NCBI GenBank assembly: GCA_937919795.1 | Contig: CALFOA010000378.1 | Coordinates: 1 to 6,052, forward strand | Origin: an uncultured Neisseria sp. | GTDB lineage: Bacteria > Pseudomonadota > Gammaproteobacteria > Burkholderiales > Neisseriaceae | Direction of reading: 5' to 3' | Length of the DNA: 6,052 nucleotides | Part shown: positions 1 to 5,625 of the stretch, one piece after another | How the letters are laid out: every line of letters begins with the position of its first letter | How positions within the stretch are numbered: position 1 is the first letter of the stretch | Notes under the pieces: generated by a model | What the model was told of the DNA's origin: nothing | The model's input: the letters and a program-made list of their open reading frames with translations, nothing else | Databases searched by the model: none | Program-made: the position numbers and the translations under genes

Positions 1-1
1 T

Positions 2-133
2 AATGATATTAATGTTACTGAGGCCCTTGAAGATGCTGCAAAGCTCTTTGAGATGGAGGTCTTAGACCATGTTATCGTAACGAAGGATAATTACTATTCT
101 TTTAGAGATAACGGAAGAATGCGTTGTTTCTAG
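2..133 (+). CDS. RadC/JAB-domain family protein, C-terminal fragment (cut by left edge)
   Basis: Only the last 43 codons and a TAG stop are in the window. The reading frame is open to the left edge, so the start and most of the protein are missing. The visible residues include VTEALEDAAKLFEMEVLDHV and then IVTKDNYYSFRDNGRM. This matches the end of the RadC/JAB (MPN) fold: a helix of the type (L)..A..L...VLDH, a strand IV, and the closing YYSF.(D)(N)G. The catalytic HxH...S..D part would lie upstream and is not seen. Small RadC-like proteins of this kind are common on plasmids, prophages and integrated elements. Their function there is not established, and a DNA-repair role for RadC itself has been questioned. 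Codon use is AT-rich, unlike the chromosomal radC at 2288-2980. The next gene starts 15 bases downstream, suggesting co-transcription. The family call is fairly sure; the origin in a mobile element is inference. Confidence 0.75.
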   Translation, partial: NDINVTEALEDAAKLFEMEVLDHVIVTKDNYYSFRDNGRMRCF

Positions 134-135
134 GA

Positions 136-141
136 AAGGAG
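136..141 (+). promoter_or_regulatory. strong Shine-Dalgarno site of the 124-residue orphan gene
   Basis: AAAGGAG-type purine run, with GGAG ending 7 bases before the ATG at 149. It lies just after the TAG of the RadC-like gene. It is a better match to the 16S rRNA tail than the sites in front of clsC and benE, and it supports 149 as the true start. Confidence 0.7.
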
Positions 142-148
142 AAAAAGA

Positions 149-523
149 ATGGGAAATATTTCTGATGCCTTTGGCAAGGTAACTATTTCCGCGCCAACAT
201 TTTCAGATATTGAGGTGCTTGTGGCTACTCATAGAGTAATCAATGAAAAAGCTTGGACCCCAACGACTCTAAATGGTTCTCCAAGTGAAGCGGATTGTAT
301 CACAACTAAAGAAGGATTTGTCTCAGTGACACTTCCTTTTACAGCTTGTGGTAACTGGAATATTCGAGAGAATATCGATAGCTTTTTGATTAACATCTTA
401 AAGCAAGATAGCACTCTTGGTGATATCCCAATGTCTGCCACATTTGATTATGTGGATGCAGAGTCTGGCGTGAACTTTATTTATAAAGCAACCGTAAATA
501 TCGTCCCCCAAAACAACCACTAA
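149..523 (+). CDS. orphan 124-residue protein next to a RadC-like gene, function unknown
   Basis: I do not recognise this protein. It begins MGNISDAFGKVTISAPTF and ends VNIVPQNNH, with no signal peptide or membrane segment, so it is probably cytoplasmic. Alternating hydrophobic stretches (GKVTI near residue 9, EGFVSVTLPFTACGNW near 55-70, the C-terminal FIYKATVNIV) suggest a small mainly beta or alpha/beta fold. The centre has VTLPFTACGNWNIRENIDSF. The shape 'beta strand, G.W, N-I..F' faintly recalls small ferredoxin-like proteins found on plasmids and phages, but this is too weak to name a family. It follows the RadC-like gene by 15 bases behind a strong ribosome binding site, so the two are likely one transcript. 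G+C is about 40% (24 of 60 at 181-240), well below the genes to its right. The last codons (GTCCCCCAAAACAACCAC) are less AT-rich, so the original C-terminus may have been replaced at a junction. That the gene is real: likely. Its function: unknown. Confidence 0.7.
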   Translation: MGNISDAFGKVTISAPTFSDIEVLVATHRVINEKAWTPTTLNGSPSEADCITTKEGFVSVTLPFTACGNWNIRENIDSFLINILKQDSTLGDIPMSATFDYVDAESGVNFIYKATVNIVPQNNH

Positions 524-555
524 ACCCAAAGCTGCGCCCACCACTACCGCTGCGG

Positions 556-561
556 TATAAT
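556..561 (+). promoter_or_regulatory. candidate clsC promoter, -10 box TATAAT
   Basis: A perfect TATAAT lies 32 bases upstream of the clsC ATG, which would give a leader of roughly 25 bases. No good -35 box stands at 16-18 bases distance (the region reads GCTGCGCCC), and there is no TG extension directly before the -10. If it works it may need an activator. An inverted repeat with a one-base bulge (GCTGCGG 549-555, CCGCCAGC 563-570) frames the -10 box. Confidence 0.45.
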
Positions 562-593
562 GCCGCCAGCTAAAACTTTCCCGATTTTCCCGC

Positions 594-2117
594 ATGAACC
601 GCTTGCTGCTGCTTGTTTTGACGCTGTTTCTGAGTGCCTGCCAAATCCTGCCCGACCTCAGCCGCCGCAGTGTCAGTACCCACATTGATCTGCCCGCTTC
701 GCCGCAATTGCAAAACGCATTGCTGCCGGCGGAAAGCGCGCCTGCAAGCGGTAAGCTTTCTGATATTTATCTGTTGGACGACCCGCACAATGCTTTTGTC
801 GCCCGCGCCGCGCTGATTCAATCGGCACAAAAAACGCTGGATATCCAATACTATATCTGGAAAAACGATATTTCCGGCAAACTGATGATTCAGATGTTGC
901 GACAGGCGGCGCAGCGTGGGGTGCGGGTGCGGCTGTTATTGGACGACAACAATACGCCCGGCCTCGACAACCTGCTCGCCCTGCTCAATCAGGAACCGAA
1001 CATCGAAGTGCGCCTGTTCAATCCGTTTGCTAACCGCAATTTCCGCGCTTTGGGCTATCTCACCGATTTCCCCCGCCTCAACCGGCGGATGCACAATAAA
1101 ACGCTCACCGCCGACAATCAGGCCACCATTCTGGGCGGTCGCAATATCGGTGATGAATATTTCAACGTCACCACCGATACCGGTTTTGCCGACTTGGATA
1201 TTCTGGCGGTCGGCCCTTTGGTGGGCGAGGTTTCAGCTGATTTTGACCGCTATTGGGCGAGCGGTTCCAGCTATCCGTTTGAATGGATTGTTTTGCAGGC
1301 CGATGCGGCCAAAGGTTTGCAAGAATTGCAACAAGGGCAAAGCAATAACCAAGCCGTGCTCGCCAGCTATCGGCGCGAACTGCAAAATTCGGATTTATTC
1401 AGCGACATCCGCGCCAACCGCATTCCGTGGATACGCGCCCCGGCGCATCTGATCAGCGACGATCCGGCCAAAGGCTTGGCGCGCGACAAGCACAAACCGG
1501 ATATTATCAGTATGCTGAACGAGGCCTTGCAATCGCCGCAGCGTGAAGTTTATATCGTCTCCCCCTACTTTGTGCCGACCGAACAAGGCTTGCGTGCTTT
1601 GTCGCTGCTGAGCCAACGCGGCGTGCGCATTACTGTGCTGACCAACTCTTTGCAAGCCACCGATGTGGCGGCGGTGCATTCAGGCTATGCGCGTTACCGA
1701 CGCGATTTGTTGAAGTCCGGCATCAGCCTGTATGAAATGAAAGCTACTCAAGCGGTGCCCAAGGTGACCGACCGCGGCCTCACCGGCAGCTCGGCCACCA
1801 GCCTGCATGCTAAAACTTTTGTGGTCGACCGCGAACGGGTGTTTATCGGCTCGCTCAACCTTGATCCACGCTCGGCGCGTCTGAACACCGAAATGGGCGT
1901 GGTGATCGAAAGTGTACCGCTGGCCACCGCGATGCAAACCAGCCTGGAAGAAACCGTGCCGCAATACGCTTATGCCGTGACCTTGGATAAGCAACAGCGC
2001 TTACAGTGGCAAGACCCGGAAAGCGGCAGCCTCAGCCGCAAAGAACCGCAAGCGGGTTTTTGGAAACGAGTAGCGGCCAAGTTGCTGTCTTTTCTGCCGA
2101 TTGAGGGCTTGTTGTAA
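594..2117 (+). CDS. clsC: cardiolipin synthase C-type phospholipase D family lipoprotein
   Basis: A 507-residue member of the phospholipase D superfamily. It carries two HKD motifs, HNKTLTAD (H167, K169, D174) and HAKTFVVD (H405, K407, D412), each followed by a glycine-rich strand (GGRNIGDEYF, IGSLNLDPRS). The wider sequence follows E. coli ClsC closely: LDIQYYIWKNDISG, VRVRLLLDDNNTPGLDNL, LFNPF, LISDDPAKG, SPYFVPT, LNTEMGVVIES, and a final FWKRV..LLSFLPIEGLL. ClsC joins phosphatidylglycerol with phosphatidylethanolamine to make cardiolipin in the inner membrane or at its periplasmic face. The N-terminus MNRLLLLVLTLFLSAC has a lipobox LSAC with Cys16, so this copy is probably a lipid-anchored envelope protein; this also supports the ATG at 594, although no Shine-Dalgarno site is visible. 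E. coli clsC is next to ymdB, but no macrodomain gene is present here. Gonococci have a phospholipase D of similar type reported to act on host cells. Either role fits, but lipid synthesis is the safer call. Confidence 0.9.
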   Translation: MNRLLLLVLTLFLSACQILPDLSRRSVSTHIDLPASPQLQNALLPAESAPASGKLSDIYLLDDPHNAFVARAALIQSAQKTLDIQYYIWKNDISGKLMIQMLRQAAQRGVRVRLLLDDNNTPGLDNLLALLNQEPNIEVRLFNPFANRNFRALGYLTDFPRLNRRMHNKTLTADNQATILGGRNIGDEYFNVTTDTGFADLDILAVGPLVGEVSADFDRYWASGSSYPFEWIVLQADAAKGLQELQQGQSNNQAVLASYRRELQNSDLFSDIRANRIPWIRAPAHLISDDPAKGLARDKHKPDIISMLNEALQSPQREVYIVSPYFVPTEQGLRALSLLSQRGVRITVLTNSLQATDVAAVHSGYARYRRDLLKSGISLYEMKATQAVPKVTDRGLTGSSATSLHAKTFVVDRERVFIGSLNLDPRSARLNTEMGVVIESVPLATAMQTSLEETVPQYAYAVTLDKQQRLQWQDPESGSLSRKEPQAGFWKRVAAKLLSFLPIEGLL

Positions 2118-2137
2118 GCGGGTTTATGGTGATACCC

Positions 2138-2202
2138 AGAATGCCTGTCTGAAAAGTCATGATTGCGGTTTAAGCATCATCTGTTTTTCAGACAGGCATT
2201 CT
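2138..2202. terminator. DUS-pair hairpin terminator after clsC
   Basis: A perfect 18-base inverted repeat (2138-2155 and 2185-2202) built on two uptake sequences, TGCCTGTCTGAA at 2142-2153 and its reverse complement at 2187-2198. The 29-base loop holds a second small stem, ATGATTGC (2159-2166) against GCATCAT (2174-2180) with one bulged T, so the whole can fold as a long two-part hairpin. It starts 20 bases after the clsC stop. Paired uptake sequences acting as terminators are a known Neisseria trait. The T run after the stem is poor on the plus strand. Confidence 0.8.
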
Positions 2203-2213
2203 TATCTTTAAAG

Positions 2214-2242
2214 ATGACCAAAACTCATGAATCGGGTATTCT
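2214..2242 (+). promoter_or_regulatory. candidate promoter of the radC operon
   Basis: ATGACC (2214-2219, 4 of 6 to TTGACA) and TATTCT (2237-2242, 4 of 6 to TATAAT) are 17 bases apart, between the DUS hairpin and radC, which would give a leader of about 39 bases. A perfect 12-base palindrome ATCTTTAAAGAT (2204-2215) touches the -35 box. An ATGAATC/GATTCAT inverted repeat (2227-2233, 2250-2256) spans the -10. Both boxes are imperfect, so this is only a candidate. Confidence 0.3.
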
Positions 2243-2287
2243 TCATGCTGATTCATTTCATCCAAATAATAACAACGGGGAAATCAA

Positions 2288-2980
2288 ATGAGTATCAGAC
2301 ACTGGCCGGAAGGCGAGCGGCCGCGTGAAAAATTATTGGCACAAGGCGCGGCGGCGTTGAGCGATGCGGAATTGCTGGCGATTTTGCTCAGAGTGGGCAC
2401 ACGCGGGATGAGTGCGGTGGATTTGGCGCGCCATCTGTTGACCGAATTCGGCAGCCTCGGCCGCTTGATGAATGCCGGTTTAACAGAACTGGAACAACAC
2501 AAAGGCATGGGCTTGGCCAGCTACGCGCAGTTTGCGGTGGTATGCGAAGTCGGGCGGCGGGTGTTGGGCGAAGAATTGCGCCAACAGGCGGTACTCGATA
2601 ATCCTCAGCGGGTGGCCGATATGCTGCGCCTGCAACTGGGGCACGAAACGGTGGAAGTGTCGCTGGCTTTGTTGTTGGACAACCAAAACCGTTTAATCAG
2701 CCAAATCGAACTGTCGCGCGGCACCGTGGCGGAAAATACCGTTTACATCCGCGAAGTGGTACGCCATGCGCTGATGCACCATGCGGCGGCGCTGATTGTG
2801 GCGCACAACCACCCGGGCGGTTCGCCGGAACCTTCGCAGGCCGATTTGGCGTTTACCCGCCGCCTCGCCGAAGCGCTCGCGCTGGTCGACATCCGGCTGC
2901 TGGATCATTTTATCGTTACCTCGCGACAAACCGTGTCGTTTGCCCAAGCGGGGTGGATGCCTTCATTATCAACAGGATAA
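2288..2980 (+). CDS. radC: chromosomal RadC-family JAB/MPN protein (UPF0758)
   Basis: A 230-residue protein of about the usual full length for RadC. Residues 1-100 form the N-terminal helix-hairpin-helix-like region: the family opening WPEGERPREKLLAQG, then LSDAELLAILLRVGTRG and a later KGMG turn. Residues 105-222 form the JAB/MPN domain with the zinc motif HNHPGG.PEPSQAD (H173, H175, S183, D186), preceded by YIREVVRHAL with Glu156, and ending LLDHFIVTSRQTVSFAQAG. The metal site predicts a metalloprotease-like fold, but no substrate is known. The old repair role came from a radC mutation in E. coli later traced to recG, and some relatives matter in transformation. The C-terminus runs on as WMPSLSTG past the usual end. 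The start at 2288 has a GGGG site 7 bases upstream. It is the first gene of an operon: the Nudix gene begins 5 bases after its stop, and its last codons carry that gene's ribosome binding site. Confidence 0.93.
   Translation: MSIRHWPEGERPREKLLAQGAAALSDAELLAILLRVGTRGMSAVDLARHLLTEFGSLGRLMNAGLTELEQHKGMGLASYAQFAVVCEVGRRVLGEELRQQAVLDNPQRVADMLRLQLGHETVEVSLALLLDNQNRLISQIELSRGTVAENTVYIREVVRHALMHHAAALIVAHNHPGGSPEPSQADLAFTRRLAEALALVDIRLLDHFIVTSRQTVSFAQAGWMPSLSTG
2974..2977 (+). promoter_or_regulatory. Shine-Dalgarno site that fixes the Nudix gene start
   Basis: AGGA, inside the last codons of radC, lies 8 bases before the ATG at 2986. The in-frame ATG at 2953, deep inside radC, has no such site and would add 11 residues not typical of the family. 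This favours 2986. Confidence 0.65.
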
Positions 2981-2985
2981 AAAAC

Positions 2986-3519
2986 ATGAATTTAACCGAA
3001 AGCCAAATCAGCTCGGAATTACTTTACGACGGCTCTTTTATCGCCATCTCGCGCGATAAAGTGCGCTTGCCCAACGGCAACGAATCGCAGCGGGTGGTGG
3101 TACGCCACCCCGGCGCGGCTTGTGTGTTGGCGGTAACCGAGCAAGACGAAGTGGTATTCGTGCGCCAATGGCGTTATGCGCTCGGCCAAGCTTTGCTGGA
3201 ATTACCGGCGGGCAAATTGGAAGCGGGTGAAGACCCGGCAGTGTGCGCACTGCGCGAGTTGGAAGAAGAAACGCCTTACCGCGCCGATAGCGTAGAACTG
3301 ATGCGCACCTTCTTCACCGCACCGGGCTTTTGCGATGAAAAAATGTATGTTTATCGCGCCGTCGGTGTACAAGAAGGCAGCCGCTTGCAGCCCGATCAGG
3401 ATGAATTTGTCGAAACGGTGTTGCTCAACAAAGCCGGTGTGCGGGCAGCCTTGCAAGCGGGTGAAATCAGCGATGCGAAAACCATTGTGGCTTTGCAAGA
3501 TTGGTTGATGGAATCATGA
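2986..3519 (+). CDS. Nudix hydrolase, ADP-ribose pyrophosphatase-like
   Basis: A 177-residue Nudix protein. The Nudix box runs from Gly76 (GKLEAGEDPAVCALRELEEE, then TPY) and keeps the catalytic Glu82, Arg90-Glu91 and Glu94-Glu95. The glycine of the consensus REUxEExGU is replaced by Pro97. A proline in APGFCDEKM, Pro113, lies 15 residues after the end of the box. That position marks the ADP-ribose pyrophosphatase (NudF-type) branch, which splits ADP-ribose to AMP and ribose-5-phosphate and so clears a reactive sugar. The N-terminal part, with VRLPNGNESQRVVVRHPGAA and VVFVRQWRYALGQALLELPA, is the usual beta domain of this branch, which works as a cytoplasmic dimer. It sits 5 bases after radC, and its TGA overlaps the gloB ATG (ATGA), so radC, this gene and gloB look co-translated. 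Sharing an operon with glyoxalase II fits a theme of removing reactive sugar and aldehyde products, but that is inference. The exact substrate is not proven, so I give no symbol. Confidence 0.85.
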   Translation: MNLTESQISSELLYDGSFIAISRDKVRLPNGNESQRVVVRHPGAACVLAVTEQDEVVFVRQWRYALGQALLELPAGKLEAGEDPAVCALRELEEETPYRADSVELMRTFFTAPGFCDEKMYVYRAVGVQEGSRLQPDQDEFVETVLLNKAGVRAALQAGEISDAKTIVALQDWLMES

Positions 3520-4274
3520 ACCGCTTAACCCCCATCCCGATTCCGGCTTTTAACGACAACTATATCTGGCTGGCGGCCACCGACAACGGTGCGATGTGTG
3601 TGGATCCCGGCGATGCTGCGCCGGTGTTGGCCTGGTTGGCCGAGCATAACCTGCCTTTGCAGCAAATCTGGTTAACTCACCACCACCACGACCACATCGG
3701 CGGCGTAGCAGCCTTAAAAGCGGCTTATCCCGAAGCGCGGGTGTATGGCGTGGCAGACGAAATTGCTGAAGTGACCAATCCGGTCGGCGAAGGCAGCCAA
3801 GTTTCGTTTGGCTGTTACACTGCCGACGTATGGGCGGTACCGGGGCATACCGGCGGCCATCTGGCCTATTTGTGGCAACTGCCGCAAGGTTTACAGGTAT
3901 TCTGTGGCGATACTTTGTTCAGCGCTGGTTGCGGCCGGGTATTTACCGGCACAGCGGCACAGTTATTCGCCAGCCTCAGCCGCTTGGCCTCGCTACCGAG
4001 CGATACGCTATTTTATCCGGCACATGAATACACTGCGTCAAACCTTCGCTTCGCCGCGCATATCGAACCGGATAATACAGATGTTGCCCGTGCGCAAGCG
4101 GATACGCGGCTGCCGACACTACCGGTAAGCCTCGCGCATGAGCAGGCGGTGAATCCGTTTCTGCGTACTGCGTTGCCGAATGTGCAGGCACGGGTGGCGG
4201 AATTGGCGGGCGATGAATTGGCTGATGAAACGGCTGTCTTCACCGCCATTCGTGAATTGAAAAATCATTTTTAG
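3516..4274 (+). CDS. gloB: hydroxyacylglutathione hydrolase (glyoxalase II)
   Basis: A 252-residue metallo-beta-lactamase-fold enzyme, close to the 251 of E. coli GloB. It hydrolyses S-D-lactoylglutathione to D-lactate and glutathione, the second step of glutathione-dependent methylglyoxal detoxification in the cytoplasm. The N-terminus IPIPAFNDNYIWLA is typical. The two-metal site is complete: THHHHDH (H55, H57, D59, H60), His111 in PGHTGGH, Asp132 in FCGDTLF and His170 in YPAHEY. The C-terminal substrate domain shows R..LPTLPVSLA.E...NPFLR. The ATG at 3516 overlaps the TGA of the Nudix gene, so translation is probably coupled. An in-frame TTG five codons upstream is possible but less likely, because the protein from 3516 aligns at the first residues with the family. 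It is the last gene of the operon, followed after 12 bases by a DUS hairpin. No glyoxalase I gene is in the window. Confidence 0.95.
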   Translation: MNRLTPIPIPAFNDNYIWLAATDNGAMCVDPGDAAPVLAWLAEHNLPLQQIWLTHHHHDHIGGVAALKAAYPEARVYGVADEIAEVTNPVGEGSQVSFGCYTADVWAVPGHTGGHLAYLWQLPQGLQVFCGDTLFSAGCGRVFTGTAAQLFASLSRLASLPSDTLFYPAHEYTASNLRFAAHIEPDNTDVARAQADTRLPTLPVSLAHEQAVNPFLRTALPNVQARVAELAGDELADETAVFTAIRELKNHF

Positions 4275-4286
4275 TGTTACATAAAC

Positions 4287-4335
4287 AGAATGCCTGTCTG
4301 AAAACCAATAGTTTATTTTTTCAGACAGGCATTTT
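4287..4335. terminator. DUS-pair hairpin terminator after gloB
   Basis: A perfect 16-base inverted repeat (4289-4304 and 4318-4333) with a 13-base loop, extended by a G-T and an A-T pair at the base. The arms hold TGCCTGTCTGAA at 4291-4302 and its reverse complement at 4320-4331. It ends the radC-Nudix-gloB operon and separates it from benE on the same strand. Confidence 0.85.
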
Positions 4336-4358
4336 AGTTCTATCAAAATAACACCTTT

Positions 4359-4364
4359 TAAAAT
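4359..4364 (+). promoter_or_regulatory. candidate -10 box of benE
   Basis: TAAAAT, one base off TATAAT, lies 17 bases before the benE ATG. No -35 box is convincing: the sequence at that distance is AGTTCT or TAGTTC. The leader would be only about 10 bases, so a start inside the AT-rich stretch just upstream is also possible. Confidence 0.25.
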
Positions 4365-4381
4365 ACCGGACACCCGTTGTC

Positions 4382-5545
4382 ATGAAACTTTCCGAGTTTA
4401 CCGCTTCCCATTTTGCCGCCGCCGTTGCCGCGCTGTTGGTGTCTTACGGCAGCAGCGCGGTGATTGTTTATCAGGCGGCGCAAAGTTTCGGTGCCACACC
4501 TGAGCAGATGAATTCCTGGTTCACCTCGCTGGGCTTGGGCTGTGGCCTGCTCACGCTGTGGTTCAGCATACGGCTGAAAATGCCGGTAATGTTTGCCTGG
4601 TGTACGCCCGGCGCGGCGCTGATGATAGGCATGAGCGGTATTTCGCTGCCCCAGGCTGTGGCAGCTTTTATGTTTGCTGCGTGCTTGATGCTGTTGGTGT
4701 CAGCCAGCGGCTGGTTCGACCGCCTAGCAAAAATGATTCCAACCACGCTGGCGTCCGCCATGTTGGCCGGCATTCTGATTAATTTCGGTAGCCGGGTATT
4801 TGTGTCGATGCAAGCGCAAACGCTGATGGTGGCGCTGATGTTGATTACCTATCTGTTGGTGCGCATCCGCCTACCGCGTTACAGCATTTTGTTGATGCTG
4901 GCGGTGGGCTTGGTTTATACCGTTGCGGCCGGATTGCTAAAAACCGAGCACTTGGTGTTGGTTGCGCCGGCTTTGCAATGGGTGAACCCCGAGTTTCATT
5001 TGGGCGCCATCATCAGCGTCGGCATCCCGCTGTTTGTGGCGGCGCTGGTCAGCCAAAACGTACCCGGCATGGCGGTAATGCGTGTGTACAATTACGACAC
5101 GCCCGGCAGACCGCTGATTAACAGCTCGGCCGCTACCACCTTGTTGCTGGCGTCGTTCGGCGCTTTTATGCTGAACCTCGCCGCCATCAGCGCGGCAATT
5201 TGCATGGGCAGCGATGTCGACAAAGATCCGAAACGGTGCTATTACGCCAACATCATCATGGGCTGTTTCTACCTGCTGATGGCTGCCTGCGGCGGTATGG
5301 TGGTGAACCTATTTGCCGCGTTGCCTAATGAATTGCTGGTGGCGCTGGCCGGTATTGCGATTTTCGGTACGTTACAAGCCAATCTGGTGGCGGCATGGGC
5401 GGATGAGCCTAGCCGAGAAGCCTCGTTGTTAACCTTGCTGGTCACAGCGTCTGGTATGACTTTATGGAGTATAGGCAGCGCCTTTTGGGGCTTGCTGATT
5501 GGGGTGGCGGTTTATCATTTGAATGTAAAGACCACCCGCAAGTAA
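4382..5545 (+). CDS. benE: BenE-family benzoate/H+ symporter-like membrane protein
   Basis: A 387-residue, very hydrophobic protein of the usual length for the BenE family (benzoate:proton symporters; E. coli YdcO is similar). I count about 12 membrane segments, starting with the stretch ASHFAAAVAALLVSYGSSAV and ending in WSIGSAFWGLLIGVAVYHL. Family marks are MFAWCTPGAAL (70-80), MIPTTLASAMLAGILINFG (118-136), SQNVPGMAVMRVYNYDTPGR (224-243, the most typical stretch) and LNLAAISAAICMG (264-276) followed by DKDPKRCYYA. It acts in the inner membrane. The family is named for benzoate uptake, but most members, including this one, have no tested substrate, and no aromatic-degradation genes are nearby, so benzoate is only a label. 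The ribosome binding site is weak (GGA about 10 bases before the ATG). It stands alone between two DUS hairpins and converges on the minus-strand gene at 5626. Confidence 0.9.
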   Translation: MKLSEFTASHFAAAVAALLVSYGSSAVIVYQAAQSFGATPEQMNSWFTSLGLGCGLLTLWFSIRLKMPVMFAWCTPGAALMIGMSGISLPQAVAAFMFAACLMLLVSASGWFDRLAKMIPTTLASAMLAGILINFGSRVFVSMQAQTLMVALMLITYLLVRIRLPRYSILLMLAVGLVYTVAAGLLKTEHLVLVAPALQWVNPEFHLGAIISVGIPLFVAALVSQNVPGMAVMRVYNYDTPGRPLINSSAATTLLLASFGAFMLNLAAISAAICMGSDVDKDPKRCYYANIIMGCFYLLMAACGGMVVNLFAALPNELLVALAGIAIFGTLQANLVAAWADEPSREASLLTLLVTASGMTLWSIGSAFWGLLIGVAVYHLNVKTTRK

Positions 5546-5566
5546 ACGACACAATCCGTGATAAAA

Positions 5567-5600
5567 AATGCCTGTCTGAAACTTTTTTCAGACAGGCATT
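5567..5600. terminator. shared DUS-pair terminator between convergent benE and the FemAB-like gene
   Basis: A perfect 15-base inverted repeat (5567-5581 and 5586-5600) with a 4-base loop CTTT. The arms contain TGCCTGTCTGAA at 5569-5580 and its reverse complement at 5587-5598. The stem is preceded by an A run (5562-5568), which reads as a U run on the minus strand, so it should stop the FemAB-like transcript well. A second pairing, ACACAAT (5549-5555) with ATTGTGT (5598-5604), is possible. Confidence 0.87.
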
Positions 5601-5625
5601 GTGTATTCACTCAAACGCAGCTTAA

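Noticed and set aside
1395..1994. Long open frames on the minus strand inside clsC
   Set aside because: They are shadows of the GC-rich clsC codons: no ribosome binding site and arginine/histidine-rich composition without any family pattern. Similar frames within radC and gloB were rejected for the same reason.
2142..2198. Transposon ends or a miniature element
   Set aside because: The repeated 12-mer is the neisserial uptake sequence. Flanking bases are not duplicated and no transposase is near.
2953..2985. Upstream ATG for the Nudix gene, adding 11 residues
   Set aside because: It lies inside radC without a ribosome binding site, while the ATG at 2986 has AGGA 8 bases upstream.
3501..3515. 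TTG start for gloB five codons before the ATG
   Set aside because: The ATG overlapping the Nudix stop is the usual coupled arrangement, and the family N-terminus begins there.
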